A DNA stretch of 64,000 nt from Euclidia mi (Eukaryota; Arthropoda; Insecta; Lepidoptera; Erebidae). Below are positions 1 to 10,834 of the stretch, piece by piece. The DNA is taken from contig OX123185.2 of NCBI GenBank assembly GCA_944739405.2, forward strand, positions 3,841,840 to 3,905,839, read 5' to 3'. Positions within the stretch are counted from its first letter, which is position 1. Every line of letters starts with the position of its first letter. The translations under genes and the position numbers were made by a program. Under the pieces are notes generated by a model, which was given only the letters and a program-made list of their open reading frames with translations, was not told the origin of the DNA and made no database searches.

Positions 1-1194
1 AATCAAACCTTTTACTGAACTATAACAAAAGGGTGCAAGTATACCCACACGGAATGCTAAAATAACCTTGATAAAATATTCACATACACAGCGTAGTGGC
101 CCGTTCTAGACAATTCCTTGTAGGGGAGAGTGGAATTTATTGGACACCTTCCGTTTCAATTTGCGAACGCATTGTAAAGATGGTGTCATTCCGGTCCGGC
201 TGCCCCTCTCCGAGTTTGAATGAGTGTTCTCGGACAGAAGAGAAATGTTACACAGATAAAGCTTAGCATTTCTACGTACCTACACTACTCGCTGTACGAT
301 GAATATGCCTCAAATAGTCAGAGTGGTCCAGCGAATACCAGATCAAACGTACAATAGTTAGAAATCCCACACAATATCGTGAGTATGGAAATGAGTTAAC
401 CCTCTGTGAAATACCGGCTAATTAGTTCGGGTCACCCACAATGTCGGATGCTGTAGTGTGGCCCTTAGAAGGACTCAATGAACTCAATCACACTTTCCTT
501 CGCCTATGCACACATCCAAGTCACTAGATAGGTCATAGATTCTGTCTTTGCAAGGGGTATACACTACGAGCAGAGGCGCGGCCCACGGATTTAATGGGAA
601 TGCCTTAGTTTAAGGTGTATACAAATAAGATCTACTCGTAATTTTCCTACATGCACTATAGTTTATTATTTGATTTAATGCCTCAGAGAGTACCTACATA
701 AATTCTTAAAAATATTCCATCAAATATCGAATCGATACCAACGCCGAAAAATACCGTGTCCCAGTTGCCAAATGTAATTACGATAACTTATTATGTGAAA
801 GTTTGATAAAGAGATGATAAATTAGAAAGTTTGTTACTCCTGCTTCCTTTTCACTAAAGTATTGACTTCAATTAAATTAATTATTTAATATTAATGGATC
901 GCCATTCACGCCCCAATTTGCCCGGGTTGGGAGATACTGAATAATTGAAGCCAGTTTGTTTCAGGCTTACCAAACTAATAATAAACTTTTTGTTCGCCAA
1001 ACTTTTTCGTTATAAGTCATTAACTGTAAAGTAATCAAATAACGCTCGCAAAATCAAGATCCGTCGTGAAATATATTAGTAAACTATAGGTTTACTCTTG
1101 TCATACAGAAATAGTCTTGATGCCCTAGGTAGACTAGGTCAGAATAATGCCCACCGCTTTGGTACAATTTACAGAAAAAAGATGCTGAAATGAG
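1..1194. other. Unassigned AT-rich DNA
   Basis: No reading frame with protein-like composition, tRNA-like box pair or terminal repeat was recognised here on either strand. Confidence 0.5.
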
Positions 1195-1246
1195 AAATGT
1201 TATTTGTGCAGTTACTTAATTATAAGTAACTGCACAAATAACATTT
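1195..1246. repeat. Perfect 24-bp inverted repeat, 4-nt loop
   Basis: The arms at 1195-1218 and 1223-1246 are exact reverse complements around the loop ATTA. No flanking duplication marks it as a transposon. It resembles the short-loop hairpins at 4814 and 5335. Confidence 0.9.
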
Positions 1247-1370
1247 ATTACATTTATTTACATAATATACCTACTCCAAAAAAATTTTGTTTATCAGGTG
1301 CATATGTAGTGATTTTTGTACAAATTTTGCCTACTTTAGGAGCAAATGAGCGCGTGTAATCTTCCTTCTA

Positions 1371-1620
1371 GCGTTATCAGATTATTATGATATTAGTCTA
1401 ACCAGATTTGACTGAAGTTAGCTTTTCCACAGAGCGACTGCCTGACTGACCTCTGCAACCCGAAGGGGTAGCGATATTCCATGGTTTAGACTAGTGTCAG
1501 TTTTGTTAAGAGGTATTGATATATCCCCTATAACGACTATCAAAGATCTTCACGACAGCTGGGACCAACCAACGGCGTAACAGGCTCGCCAACGCACAGG
1601 ACAAGCGATAATTACCAAAT
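1371..1620 (-). repeat. SINE fragment, same family as 2135-2503
   Basis: The stretch matches most of the SINE at 2135-2503 in the same order: the 'ttttccacagagcgactgcc' block, the 'gcgatattccatggtttaga' block and the 'caaagatcttca' block. It stops before the tRNA-like head, so this copy is 5'-truncated on the minus strand. Bounds are approximate. Confidence 0.75.
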
Positions 1621-2116
1621 TACCGCATGTGACCATACAAAATCCAAGTTTGAAGCATTTTCATTGTTGTGTATTTTCGTCCACAACTAACATTTGGTAG
1701 TTCAATTTAAAGCTTTCGACAGGCCGACCAAATATCCGCTCAACATCGACGATGTCCTGTCGATGTCAATTCTCGTTGTCAAACATATCCCGTTAAAGAG
1801 CGCCTCGAAACAAAGTGCACTGAATCTATGTGGCAGCCATCGAAACGTTACTATAATGTGTTAACTAACATGGATTTACGCTTTGTGGTATCTACTTATC
1901 GGACCAGAGTGCCAGCATAAGTGTATAATCTATGGACCAGACCTTCAAATAAGGCTGCTTTATTTCAATATATCGTCGTCCCCAGCGAATAATATCGTAA
2001 TCAACTATTGCGATAGAAGTGCTTTTATGGGGAATTATTGTTCTAGATGTGCGATTACACCTTGTGAATTTTTTTCACGTGATTCGTACGATTACTTTTC
2101 GAGTTAGACATTTTGT
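1621..2116. other. Unassigned spacer
   Basis: A 74-codon open frame at 1883-2107 has no recognisable domain, signal or splice context. I see no repeat boundary inside. Confidence 0.4.
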
Positions 2117-2521
2117 AATGAATTTACCTGTACTCTTTCTCTTAGCGTTATCCCAGTTTCAATCTGGGGTCCGCTTACTAGTCTAACCGGATTTGGCTGA
2201 ATATTAGCTTTTCCACAGAGCGACTGCCTGTCTGACCTCCGCAACCCGAAGGGATAGCGATATTCCATGGTTTAGACTAGTGTCAGTTTATTTAGAAGGT
2301 ACTGACGCCCTGTAACGACTGTCAAAGATCTTCATGACAACCGGGACCGACGGCTTTACGTGCTCTCCGAGGCACGGGACAAGCGATAATTAACAATTCA
2401 ATACGCACATAACTCCGAAAAGTCATTGGTGCGCGCCGTGGATTCGAACCCGATACCCTCTGCATGGCAGTCTGTTGGTATATCCACTCGGCTATCGCTG
2501 CGCAATGAATTTACCTGTACT
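2117..2521 (-). mobile_element. tRNA-derived SINE with 18-bp target-site duplication
   Basis: The body spans 2135-2503 and lies between exact copies of AATGAATTTACCTGTACT at 2117-2134 and 2504-2521. Read on the minus strand, the right end is a tRNA-like head with an A-box-like 'tagccgagtgga' followed by a B-box 'gggttcgaatcc', the internal RNA polymerase III promoter of SINEs. The rest is a family-specific body also present at 1371, 29030, 36846 and 37580. The intact duplication shows a single LINE-type (target-primed) insertion and makes this the best-defined copy of the family here. Confidence 0.9.
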
Positions 2522-2670
2522 ATTCGTCTATAAATAAGAACTTATTTTTGTGATGACATAATGAATAAATACTGAGTTCTCAAAGTTATCCTTTTTCCAG
2601 TAAACTGTAATTACAAACTTATTCGGGTACAATAAATTGTTTTGAGCAATGGCTCTACTAATGGTTGATA

Positions 2671-2955
2671 CGATGGCTGTTGAATGCGGGCCATCAGCGG
2701 GCTGAGTCAGTTATAAGCGTAAGATGATATCCTGCATTGTACTCGCATCTAAACCTATTATGTCTGGACTTCAAAAGAATATAAACGAAGAGATGAAATG
2801 ACAAAAAAAGCAATGACTCTGAGTCTGTTTCGGCCTTTCTTCTCAAGAAGTCATTTAGCTAGGAAAAGCCGGCTTCATCTAGAATAGGGTTTTGACATGT
2901 ATAAGTGTTGTAAACAACCAAAATGCAGAAATAAATATGTCTTTATGTCTTTAAT
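2671..2955 (+). repeat. LINE 3'-end repeat, copy 1
   Basis: It is nearly the same sequence as 43682-43968, sharing 'gaatgcgggccatcag', 'ttctcaagaagtcatttagc' and the terminal 'aataaatatgtctttatgtc'. The AATAAA near a short repeated tail suggests the 3' end of a non-LTR retrotransposon. No coding part is attached. Confidence 0.65.
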
Positions 2956-3089
2956 GAATAATATGGTAATAATAAGTTACTATTACAATCAACCTCGCTA
3001 CTTTACAGTCTCGACGATCGCAATTAACTATTGCTGTATATGTCACTGTCAACAATTTACTCGAATAAAATCGTATTGTTGCATTCATC

Positions 3090-3330
3090 ATCATCATCAG
3101 CCTTTAACAGTCCACTGCTGGACTAGGCCTCTCCTTTGAAAGGAGGAATTGGCCTACTATACCACGCTGGCCAAACGGATTGGTATAGGGTTTGTATCAA
3201 GTTTTCCTTCCCTTACAGTGCTGTTCTCTGCATAATATGCTCCCTCTGTCGGCTCTTACGACACCCATGGTATGGGGTGGTGACAATCCGTATTCTTAAT
3301 CCGTCACCACACGGACAATTGTTGCATTAC
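3090..3330 (+). repeat. Interspersed repeat ('cagtccactgctggac' type)
   Basis: It starts with a short CAT run and a 'cagtccactgctggac' block. The second half (tataggg, gttttcc, 'cggctcttacgacaccca', 'ggtggtgacaatccgt') matches 50881-51020 in the same orientation. I know this repeat type from lepidopteran genomes but cannot name the family. Frames crossing it are not genes. Confidence 0.6.
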
Positions 3331-4445
3331 GATTTGAAAATTATGTTTACATTTTGGTAATATGAATTTTTGATTATATTTTTATGGGTTTAAAATTAAT
3401 ATATATTTTTAATTAAGTACATCTCTTTACATAACAAAAAATACCTATCTATTGGTATGTCAACGATTTTGCTATGTAAAACTGTTATGAAGTTATAATC
3501 AAAAAACGGTTTTTTATTTTCCTGTAAACTTTACTTTTTTTATTATTCGTTGGGGACGGCGATATTATCATTCAATGGATAAAAAAGCAGATATTCTAAA
3601 CAACGGTGCCTTTAAAATGTCATAAAAATTAAATATTAAACAGAAAAATTGAAGCGAGTGGTAGAGCCATGATAGTCACAGTATGAATGAGAATGAGAGT
3701 AGAGTGAGAATGTGTTGTAGGTAAAGAAGTAGCCTCGCTCGTAATAGTGCGATATGTAACGGTTTGATATAGGAATTTATACTTCCGTGGTCATCACTTA
3801 TTTTAAATTATCCTTCGGGGCAACGAAAAAGGTTTTACTTGCTCGTAACATTCACCCACCCGGAATACTTCAGTAAATCCTTGAAGATGGCGCTTGTAAC
3901 AGTGCCGAAATAGCGAATATTCGAAATAAAGGTACGTGGTTTATATGACATTGACAATAGAAGGACAAATTAAATTTAATGGTTTCGATCCACAAGTTCT
4001 TGTGCGAACCTCAGATTGTCATTGAGTTTAGCTTGAATATTTGTAAAGAATCTCTGAAGCTAGGAAACAAAAATGAATCCGGACAAGTTAGTAATAAATT
4101 AACAATTATTTTAGAAGTCCCACTTAAATCGGGATTAAGTGTTTAAATTATTACAAAGCACTTGGCGCGTTTATTGCCGCTATAACAGTCCAGTTTAGTT
4201 TTATGGTCTCGTTATGAAGTTGTTTTTACCTGAGTCGCATTCTCAAAATGTCGTTAAAATAGTTGTCGACTTATGATGTATTGAACAATTAATTATATAT
4301 TTTAGTGTCGCTCATGTTTAAGGTGAAAGCCATGCATTTCTCGATAAAGTGTTTGCACCGCCATCGTTTGTCATATTGCCGTCAAAGCAATCCGTTGGGT
4401 ACACAGATCACGTTGTATACTTTGATTGATACCTACTTTGAGTGC
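3331..4445. other. Unassigned AT-rich spacer
   Basis: No supported gene, tRNA or terminal repeat was seen. Confidence 0.4.
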
Positions 4446-4697
4446 CTGCCTCCGTGGTCTAGTGGATAGCGTATGCGACTGCTAATTGGAGGTCCCGGGT
4501 TCGATTCCCGGGTTGGACAAAATTGTTACTGGGTTTTCCGAATTCCCAGTAGCAGCACGGAGTCTGGTGATGTGACCGGTAACGGCAATAGGCTCGCCCC
4601 CTATAACGTGGGACCTAAAAATTCATGGCGAAATGTGGGCGTAATATTATACCTCTGCCTACCCCTTCGGGGATACAGGCGTGAGTCTAAAAAAAAA
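4446..4697 (+). mobile_element. tRNA-derived SINE (HaSE-like)
   Basis: The head carries an A-box-like 'tggtctagtgga' and a B-box 'ggttcgattcc' in a perfect T-arm-like hairpin. The body contains 'caataggctcgccccctata', 'gtgggcgtaatatta' and 'tgcctaccccttcgggg', and it ends in an A-rich tail. Copies or pieces of the same body occur at 24935, 34345, 35290 and, inverted, 50642. The tRNA-like part cannot be a functional tRNA because its acceptor ends do not pair and it runs into the SINE body. Confidence 0.85.
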
Positions 4698-4813
4698 CGT
4701 TCGCCTGTTTTTGGCAATTTAATCTCAAGAGAGTCCGAGTAACAGCGTAAACCAACGAACTTATCAATTAGATGAAAGTTAGTCGATACAGTTTTTTAAA
4801 TAATTTTAAACAC

Positions 4814-4860
4814 GGCTATAATAAAATTGTTACTGGGTAAGTAACAATTTTATTATAGCC
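4814..4860. repeat. Perfect 21-bp inverted repeat, 5-nt loop
   Basis: The arms 4814-4834 and 4840-4860 are exact complements around GGGTA. The left arm plus loop shares 'aaaattgttactgggt' with the SINE just upstream (about 4518-4533). Confidence 0.9.
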
Positions 4861-5334
4861 CTTACCCTTCCAAGGGAAGTTAAACAACTTTTGTAGAGCT
4901 TATTCTTTCGATGGGTGAGCACTTGTTGCTATCAGTACACCAGAGCGCGACCGTACTCGGAACAACTTTAGTATTATAAGACAATAATGGAGTGCCTTAG
5001 CAAAATTAATATGCAATCTGTATTTGATTTCTTGACAATTCCTATTTTTAATGTCTTTTTCTCCGCGAACGATTACACTCCACTATAAAGTGAACATTTA
5101 TTAAAACTACATGGTCAGAGTTTCAATTATTTATCGTCCTCAACATTCTGCCTTCATCGGGAAATATTATGTGAATAAAATTGCGATCGCACTTCGTAAT
5201 ACAGATGTTTTAAATAGCAAGAGTGTTGGCTAGGTTGTTACTGATTAATTAGTTTTCACTTCCACAAAAACTGTCGAGGTCTTTCATAGACACGTTAGTG
5301 ACTGAATCAGCACCAGATACATGAAATTTTACTC

Positions 5335-5383
5335 CTCATTTCACCTTTAAGTGATCGCCATGATCACTTAAAGGTGAAATGAG
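5335..5383. repeat. Perfect 22-bp inverted repeat, 5-nt loop
   Basis: The arms 5335-5356 and 5362-5383 are exact reverse complements around GCCAT. No terminal duplication is visible. Confidence 0.9.
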
Positions 5384-5880
5384 AAGAATGAATGCTGTAA
5401 ATTGGAACCAAAAGCCTACATATAAAATAAAATAAAAAAAAACCGGCAAGGACAAAACACTACCCAACTTTTGCTGAAACGTAAGCCAATATCAAAGAAT
5501 CCATATGTACGTATCCAAAGTACTACAGTCGTAAGGGATGCTCATATGTATAAAATATATTTGTTAGCATGATCCGCCAATTTAACTCTCTCGGCTTGAG
5601 CGTGCCTCCGTATCTCCGGCCGCCGAGTATATTGTTACGGACGGGGTAACGGGATTGGAAGGAAACACCGAGTAGCACTGATGACACTTTATTCGACTTC
5701 ACACACGACGCGTCGTTCAATTTCGACGCGGACAGCACCAACACAAGCGTCTTTTGCACTGCACTTCACTGCACTATACTTTCACTTCACTTTATTTCAC
5801 TACTACTTCTTTCTTCCTTTTACTTCTTCCTTTTCTTGTCCACTTTACCACTTTTCAACTTAAACTGGCGCTCACTGACT
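5384..5880. other. Unassigned, possible retroelement terminus
   Basis: The plus strand has TGTTACGGACGGGG at 5634. The complementary strand has AATAAA about 50 bp before the reverse complement of that motif. This would suit an LTR edge, but no partner LTR, primer site or duplication was found. It could equally be 3' UTR of the adjacent minus-strand LINE. Confidence 0.3.
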
Positions 5881-6262
5881 GAAAGGTTCTTCTCGTAGAC
5901 CCCTGCGAGGGTCTCGGGGTGACCATGTACCAGGCCTTTCCTGTCTTGGTGGTATCTGTCGCCGCCTGCTACTACAGGCGGGTCACTGGGTTGGGCCCTG
6001 GTGGGGCCGCTGGTCTGTACGGATCGTCAAGTCCGGTGGGTGGCGCAGCTAGCGAGGTCCAGCCCGCAAAGAAGAATCCTCACGGGCGACCCAACGTACT
6101 AGCGGCGCTCTGTTCACGGGAGGTGTTTCCCTCCTGCGCTTGGCGAGGTCGAGCTCCCGAGGAAAGCGTTCCTGGGGAGCGCCCATCAGCCAGCACAAGA
6201 GAGGGCGTAGATGAAGGTCCGGGGGAGGTTGCCACGGAGACGAGGTCTCGCGGCAGGCCTTT

Positions 6263-7936
6263 TCAATCCGGCGGTCGCCGATGGTACGGCGCAAGCTCAC
6301 GCAAATGGCGAGCGTGCGATCTGTCGGCGCGCTCGAACAGGCCGGTGCTCAGGCGTCTCACGAAGTCATCCAGGCTATCGACGCGCAGGTCCCTGGAGAT
6401 CGTCTCGTTCCACACGAAGCGAGGGGCGTTTGTGATGGTGCGTAGCGCAAGTGATTGCTGCGCACGCAGTCGGCGGCGGTTCGTCTCAGAAGTGAGAGCG
6501 AACCAGGCCGGGGCAGCGTAGGTAAGTCGGCTGCGGATGTACGCCTTGTACACGCCGAGCTTCGCGCGGAGCGGCAGTCGAGACGATAGGACGGGCCGCA
6601 GGAGGGCGCGCGCGGCGCGCGCCTGGACAACCACGTTGTTGACATGGGGCTTCATGGAGAGGGCGCGGTCGATGGTCACGCCGAGGTACTTCACCGTCGC
6701 GGACCACTCGATGTTCGCCCCCATGAGCTTCAGCTGTGGCAGGGCCACGCTTCCCATGGAGATCGCCTGAGTCTTCGCCACGTTGACCGTCAGTCTCCAA
6801 TCCTTCAGCCAACAGGGAAGTGCGTCTAGAGTGCGCTGCATCTTCTTCACCGCGTGGGCACCGTTCATCGATGTCGCGATGTAGGCGGCGTCGTCGGCGT
6901 ACAGCGCGAGCTTAACGCCGTCGGTGACGGGGATGTCGTCCGTGTACCATGAGTAGCACACTGGAGACAAGCAACTTCCCTGGGGCACACCGGCGCGAAT
7001 GGGCCGCTCTGTAGACAGGGCGCTTTCAACCGCCACTTGGAAACGTCTGTCTTGCAGGAAGGTGGCCACAATCCTAACTACTCGACGGGGAGTAGTGGAT
7101 GTGGACAGCTTGTACAGCAGGCCGGCGTGCCACACGCGATCGAACGCCTTCTCCATGTCGAGGAATACTGCGACGACGCGCTCGCGCTTGTTGCGAGCCA
7201 CCGCGATGTCGTGCAGTACCCTCGCGAGCTGGTGCGAAGTGGAGTGTTCGGCACGAAAGCCGAACTGTTCGTCGCGTGGCTGAAGGTGTGGCGTAATGTG
7301 CAGCAGTAGCAGTTTCTCGAAGAGCTTCGATGTCGTCGAGAGGAGCGTGATGGGGCGGTAGCTTCCTGGCAGCAGGATGTTCTTCCCCGGCTTGGGCAGC
7401 ATGATAACTCTGCCTAGCCGCCATGCAGTGGGAAAGTGTCCGGTCCGGAGAATCCCGTTGAAAAGGCGCGCCAGCGTCGCGATTGCTCGCGGAGGTAAGT
7501 GGCGCAGAGCTTCACTGGTGACCCGATCGGGCCCGGGGGCTTTTCTTAGGGGCATTCGGCGAATCATCCGCTGTACTTGGCCAGGGGAGACAACGATAGG
7601 ATCCTCTGTCGGGGCCATCGGTCGCTCGAAGTATTCTTCAAGCTTCCTTTCGACCTCTGCTACATGCTGCACGTTGTGGGCAGGATTCGGCTGGAACTGT
7701 GACTCCAGGAAGTCGGCGAACATCTCCGCTCGGTCTTCGGCACGGTAACGTGGGGTTCCGTCACCGGCCAGCAAGGGCCTAATCGGAGATGGCTTCCCGG
7801 AGAGTTGGCGGCATAAGCGATGTATACCCGACCAGTCCTCACCGGCTCGCTCGATGGTGCGTTGCCAGGACTCCACCGCGTTTGTTGCCAACGCGGCAGA
7901 GATCTTCGCAGCCAGAGCGTTGAGCTGGGACTTCAT
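6263..7936 (-). CDS. Jockey-type LINE reverse transcriptase
   Basis: This is the reverse transcriptase half of a LINE ORF2, which would copy element RNA into DNA at a nicked target site. In order it has KAPGPD (about residue 133), SYRPITLLSTTSKLFEKL (about 190), the first catalytic Asp in VFLDMEKAFD (about 258), GVPQGSCLSP (about 315), YTDDIP and the catalytic YADD (about 345). A C-terminal domain typical of Jockey elements follows. The methionine at the 5' end is only the first after a stop codon. The true frame continues upstream into the endonuclease at 7958-8416. All visible catalytic residues are kept and no frameshift is evident, so it may have died late, by 5' truncation plus one stop. 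Confidence 0.9.
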   Translation of the reverse strand: MKSQLNALAAKISAALATNAVESWQRTIERAGEDWSGIHRLCRQLSGKPSPIRPLLAGDGTPRYRAEDRAEMFADFLESQFQPNPAHNVQHVAEVERKLEEYFERPMAPTEDPIVVSPGQVQRMIRRMPLRKAPGPDRVTSEALRHLPPRAIATLARLFNGILRTGHFPTAWRLGRVIMLPKPGKNILLPGSYRPITLLSTTSKLFEKLLLLHITPHLQPRDEQFGFRAEHSTSHQLARVLHDIAVARNKRERVVAVFLDMEKAFDRVWHAGLLYKLSTSTTPRRVVRIVATFLQDRRFQVAVESALSTERPIRAGVPQGSCLSPVCYSWYTDDIPVTDGVKLALYADDAAYIATSMNGAHAVKKMQRTLDALPCWLKDWRLTVNVAKTQAISMGSVALPQLKLMGANIEWSATVKYLGVTIDRALSMKPHVNNVVVQARAARALLRPVLSSRLPLRAKLGVYKAYIRSRLTYAAPAWFALTSETNRRRLRAQQSLALRTITNAPRFVWNETISRDLRVDSLDDFVRRLSTGLFERADRSHARHLRELAPYHRRPPD

Positions 7937-7957
7937 GGTCGGGCATCGGGAGCGCTG

Positions 7958-8416
7958 TCATTGCCGGCGCAGTTTCCTCTTCTTTTCGATCAACGCCAGG
8001 ATGAAGGCGGGGAGCTGGGAAGGCCTCCTTGCAGTCGCGGCGTCAAGCTTCGACTCTCGAAGCGCGGACTCTAGAGTCGTGCTAAGGTCCGTCGCAAGCT
8101 GCTCGACGTCAGCGGGTGTCTCCACGGGGAGGGAGGGCGAGTGCTCGGCCATATATTCGGCAAAGACCCGCCAGTCTTGGCGTGATCGCGGAGGCAGCCG
8201 AATCGTCTGCGGGATGTCATCCAGAGTCAGACACACGGGCTGGTGGTCTGATATGAGGTGGTCGTCCAGGACGTCGAGATGCACGGCCGTGTCTATGCCG
8301 CGGGTGACAGCTATGTCTATAACGTCCGGTGTGTGGGCTGCATAGTACGGATAGTGTGTCGGGACCTCTGGTCCTAGGACTTCATATCCGTACTCGTCTG
8401 CGTCATCCACTGACAC
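7958..8416 (-). pseudogene. C-terminal part of the LINE endonuclease
   Basis: The frame encodes the end of an exonuclease-endonuclease-phosphatase domain. The final motif SDHQPV contains the conserved Asp-His pair of the active site, and PDVIDI lies just before it. It is in the same frame as the downstream RT and separated from it only by a TGA at 7958-7960. The N-terminal catalytic residues are absent because the element is truncated near 8440. A functional product is not expected. Confidence 0.8.
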
Positions 8417-8440
8417 ACAGCGCTCAGCGCGTCTACAACG

Positions 8441-9915
8441 CCTTATATACCCCTAGGAATGTTCCAGCCTGGCGCAAGTTCCTAAGAAAAAACCGAATGT
8501 ATGAAACGTGCTATCTTTCTAATGGCTACTATTGTATGTATAAAACATGAAGATAGCATCCTTCACTATGAACCCTTGGAACAGTATTCTTTCAAAGTTA
8601 GACGGGTTATACGTACATCACCGCCTTGGCTGTCAATAGTGTCAAATGTCACAACTGTCACATTATTAGCCAGATTGAACTTTGCCGCGTTATGTAGTTT
8701 GATTATAAAACGTAAAAAACATACTGTAAAAGTGCTTTGTGTATACCAAATAAATGTGATTTTACACTTCTAGTGTTAGTGTTACTATATTTATTTGATT
8801 AGCATTGAAAGGAGCGCAACGAAAACAAGCAAAATAACGTGCGAAATATGGCATACAACAACATGCCGGTCAAGCAATGAAAAAAGGGTAGTTATTTACG
8901 GCAAAATGTCCCTAGATAAAGATCAATGAATATTTATAATGTTATATAATGTGATATATTTCAATGAAACAAAAAAGATAAGAAAGTTTCATATCCTAGT
9001 ACTTTGTAGGTAAACAATAGTGCTGCCTGTCAGTTATCGATAATCCGTTATTAGAAATTGGCACAAGGACTAAAAAATCTATTCATTTTTTCTTTTTAGA
9101 TGTAAAAATGGGTAGCTGCAACTGGAAACCAAGACTTGATTTATGTGCCCATTGAAAATTACATCAGTTGAACTATGTGTGTGGCAAGCATTTTAAGCCG
9201 AAAGACTTAAAAAAAAGGGAAGTCAAGTCAGAAAAACAGCTGTGCCTTGTATCTATAGACAATTTTTTAAATCCTATTACAGAAGAAATGTTGAAAACCT
9301 TTCCATTACATGTACATACATATATCTTTTAGTTCTGCGTATTTTTCTTCGCTAATCTAGAATAGATTTAAAGAATAGGCTAATTTGTTTGAATAAACAC
9401 ATAAATATTAAATACATATTTTATTTGTGTTGGAAAAGTATAATTCTAGTCGAAACATAATTATTTCACTTACCGAATATTATCGATATCGATATTTCGT
9501 TAATCAATAGAGGGTACATCCCTATATTGACGAATATGACAATGCTGACAACATAAAAACGATGTCAATTAGTATCTTTATGTTGGTACTTACTACTTAC
9601 TTACTACTTGGGACTGGTGGTAGCGCCATCTACCTTCCTATCGATAACTAATTACATCGACGTCAATCGTTCTTCGCTTGCTTGTCCAATGCGAGCGATG
9701 CCTTTTGTTTCCGTCCCTGTCTATCTCATTCCCTACAAGGGGCACGCCTGTCGCTGATTCGGTTCGCCGAAACAACTGGTTTGTATCTTATTTACAAAAC
9801 AGAGAACAATTAGTGGAAATAGAATACTACAACAATTTTACAAAAAATATCGAACTCATACGATCAGACACCAAGGCAATAAATCCCTCTATCCTAAGGA
9901 AGCGTGTCATGTCTC
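8441..9915. other. Unassigned AT-rich DNA with a possible THAP-like scrap
   Basis: No gene is supported. At about 9105-9330 a plus-strand stretch reads ...CGKHFKPKDLKK..., which resembles the C-x2-H and F spacing at the end of a THAP zinc finger. A stop and a frame change separate it from the preceding codons. At most it is a dead piece of a THAP-type transposase. Confidence 0.25.
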
Positions 9916-10325
9916 TTTTTTTTTTTTTTCAAAATCCTTTATTCATTTGGGTCACAATGTGACGCTTATGAACGTCAAAATAATAAATTTATAAAATAAT
10001 TACTTATACTCAAATTTAAAACATTATTACTGTATGCTTCTACATTTACATTTACTGCCACGTTCGCAAAGCAATAGGTAGAACCATGAGAAAGAACGGG
10101 CAATAAAACTCACGGTCACTCTTTTTCATCGCCAGGTTTTGCGTAATACACAATTTACATTTTGTAAGGTGCTGCAACTGTTACACCTTCTATATCACTT
10201 GTATATATTTACTGTACATAATAATACTCAAGCATAATAGTTTTGGTTAGCCTCCTCAGAAAAGACATGGTGAAACAGGAGCATCCACTTACATTATTAT
10301 ACCTAATAATGCAGGCAATCCGCGA
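9916..10325 (-). repeat. Repeat family B (LINE/SINE 3' end), minus strand
   Basis: Read on the minus strand it runs from 'ggattgcctgcattattagg' through 'gttttattgcccgttctttc' and 'gcgaacgtggcagtaaatgt' to 'gacgttcataagcgtcac', then a 14-nt A run (T run at 9916-9929). The same series occurs at 44396-44765 (+). Its last ~190 bp match the 3' end of the LINE at 29570-30635, and short pieces lie at 36917 and 60479. Confidence 0.8.
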
Positions 10326-10834
10326 AAGTGATCAGACCCATGATGGAAATGATGCAGTTAAATATTAAAATCTAATACCAGACCGCAAGACCGTCATCGA
10401 CCAGTCATCGCAAGTAGCACCCGTTCACGAGTATGACGCATGTGCCAGCCATCATCCCTCTCGCCATATTAGAGGGACAGGGATGACCCGACACACGACG
10501 CCACCACAAGAAATGACATTTTAGTGAGCATGACGACAACGGTATACGAACCAGCAGTAAGAAACAATCTATTGGTATACTGACCATGACCGCCAATTAC
10601 CTCCATTTTCCAGATCGTTATTCTTAACATAAGTTAGTGGAACGCGTGAAGGAATGTAAATGTAGAAAGAATTTTGTGAAGGTGACAAGTGAACAATGAT
10701 ATGATCAGGGATAAATAATGTTAAACTACATTCAACAAATCATAAAAATATCCAACTCCTGCAAAAATCATGTGTTCACGAGGCACCTCCACTTAACATG
10801 TAAATAAAATAATCGTGAGTTAAACAAGCCTAAG
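10326..10834. other. Unassigned; may include 3' UTR of the next LINE
   Basis: This lies between the repeat-B copy and the C-terminal coding end of the minus-strand CR1-like LINE. No second marker fixes the LINE's 3' end. Confidence 0.35.

Larger units (their letters stand above)
5880..8440 (-). mobile_element. 5'-truncated Jockey-type LINE
   Basis: This minus-strand non-LTR retrotransposon keeps the end of its apurinic-like endonuclease, its whole reverse transcriptase and a 3' non-coding part. Its GC-rich coding sequence contrasts sharply with the AT-rich flanks. ORF1 and most of the endonuclease are missing, the usual outcome of incomplete reverse transcription. One in-frame TGA separates the two open blocks, which are in the same frame. 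No target-site duplication was found and both outer limits are approximate. Confidence 0.85.

Noticed and set aside
4447..4520. Possible functional tRNA gene
   Set aside because: It is the head of a SINE; the acceptor ends do not pair and related copies share the downstream body.
5634..5900. Solo LTR starting TGTTACGG
   Set aside because: No matching end, duplication or partner LTR could be found; kept only as an unassigned stretch.
5919..7748. Plus-strand open frames (200, 123 and other codons) over the Jockey LINE
   Set aside because: They are antisense or out-of-frame shadows of the GC-rich minus-strand RT and have low-complexity Arg/Ser/Ala composition.
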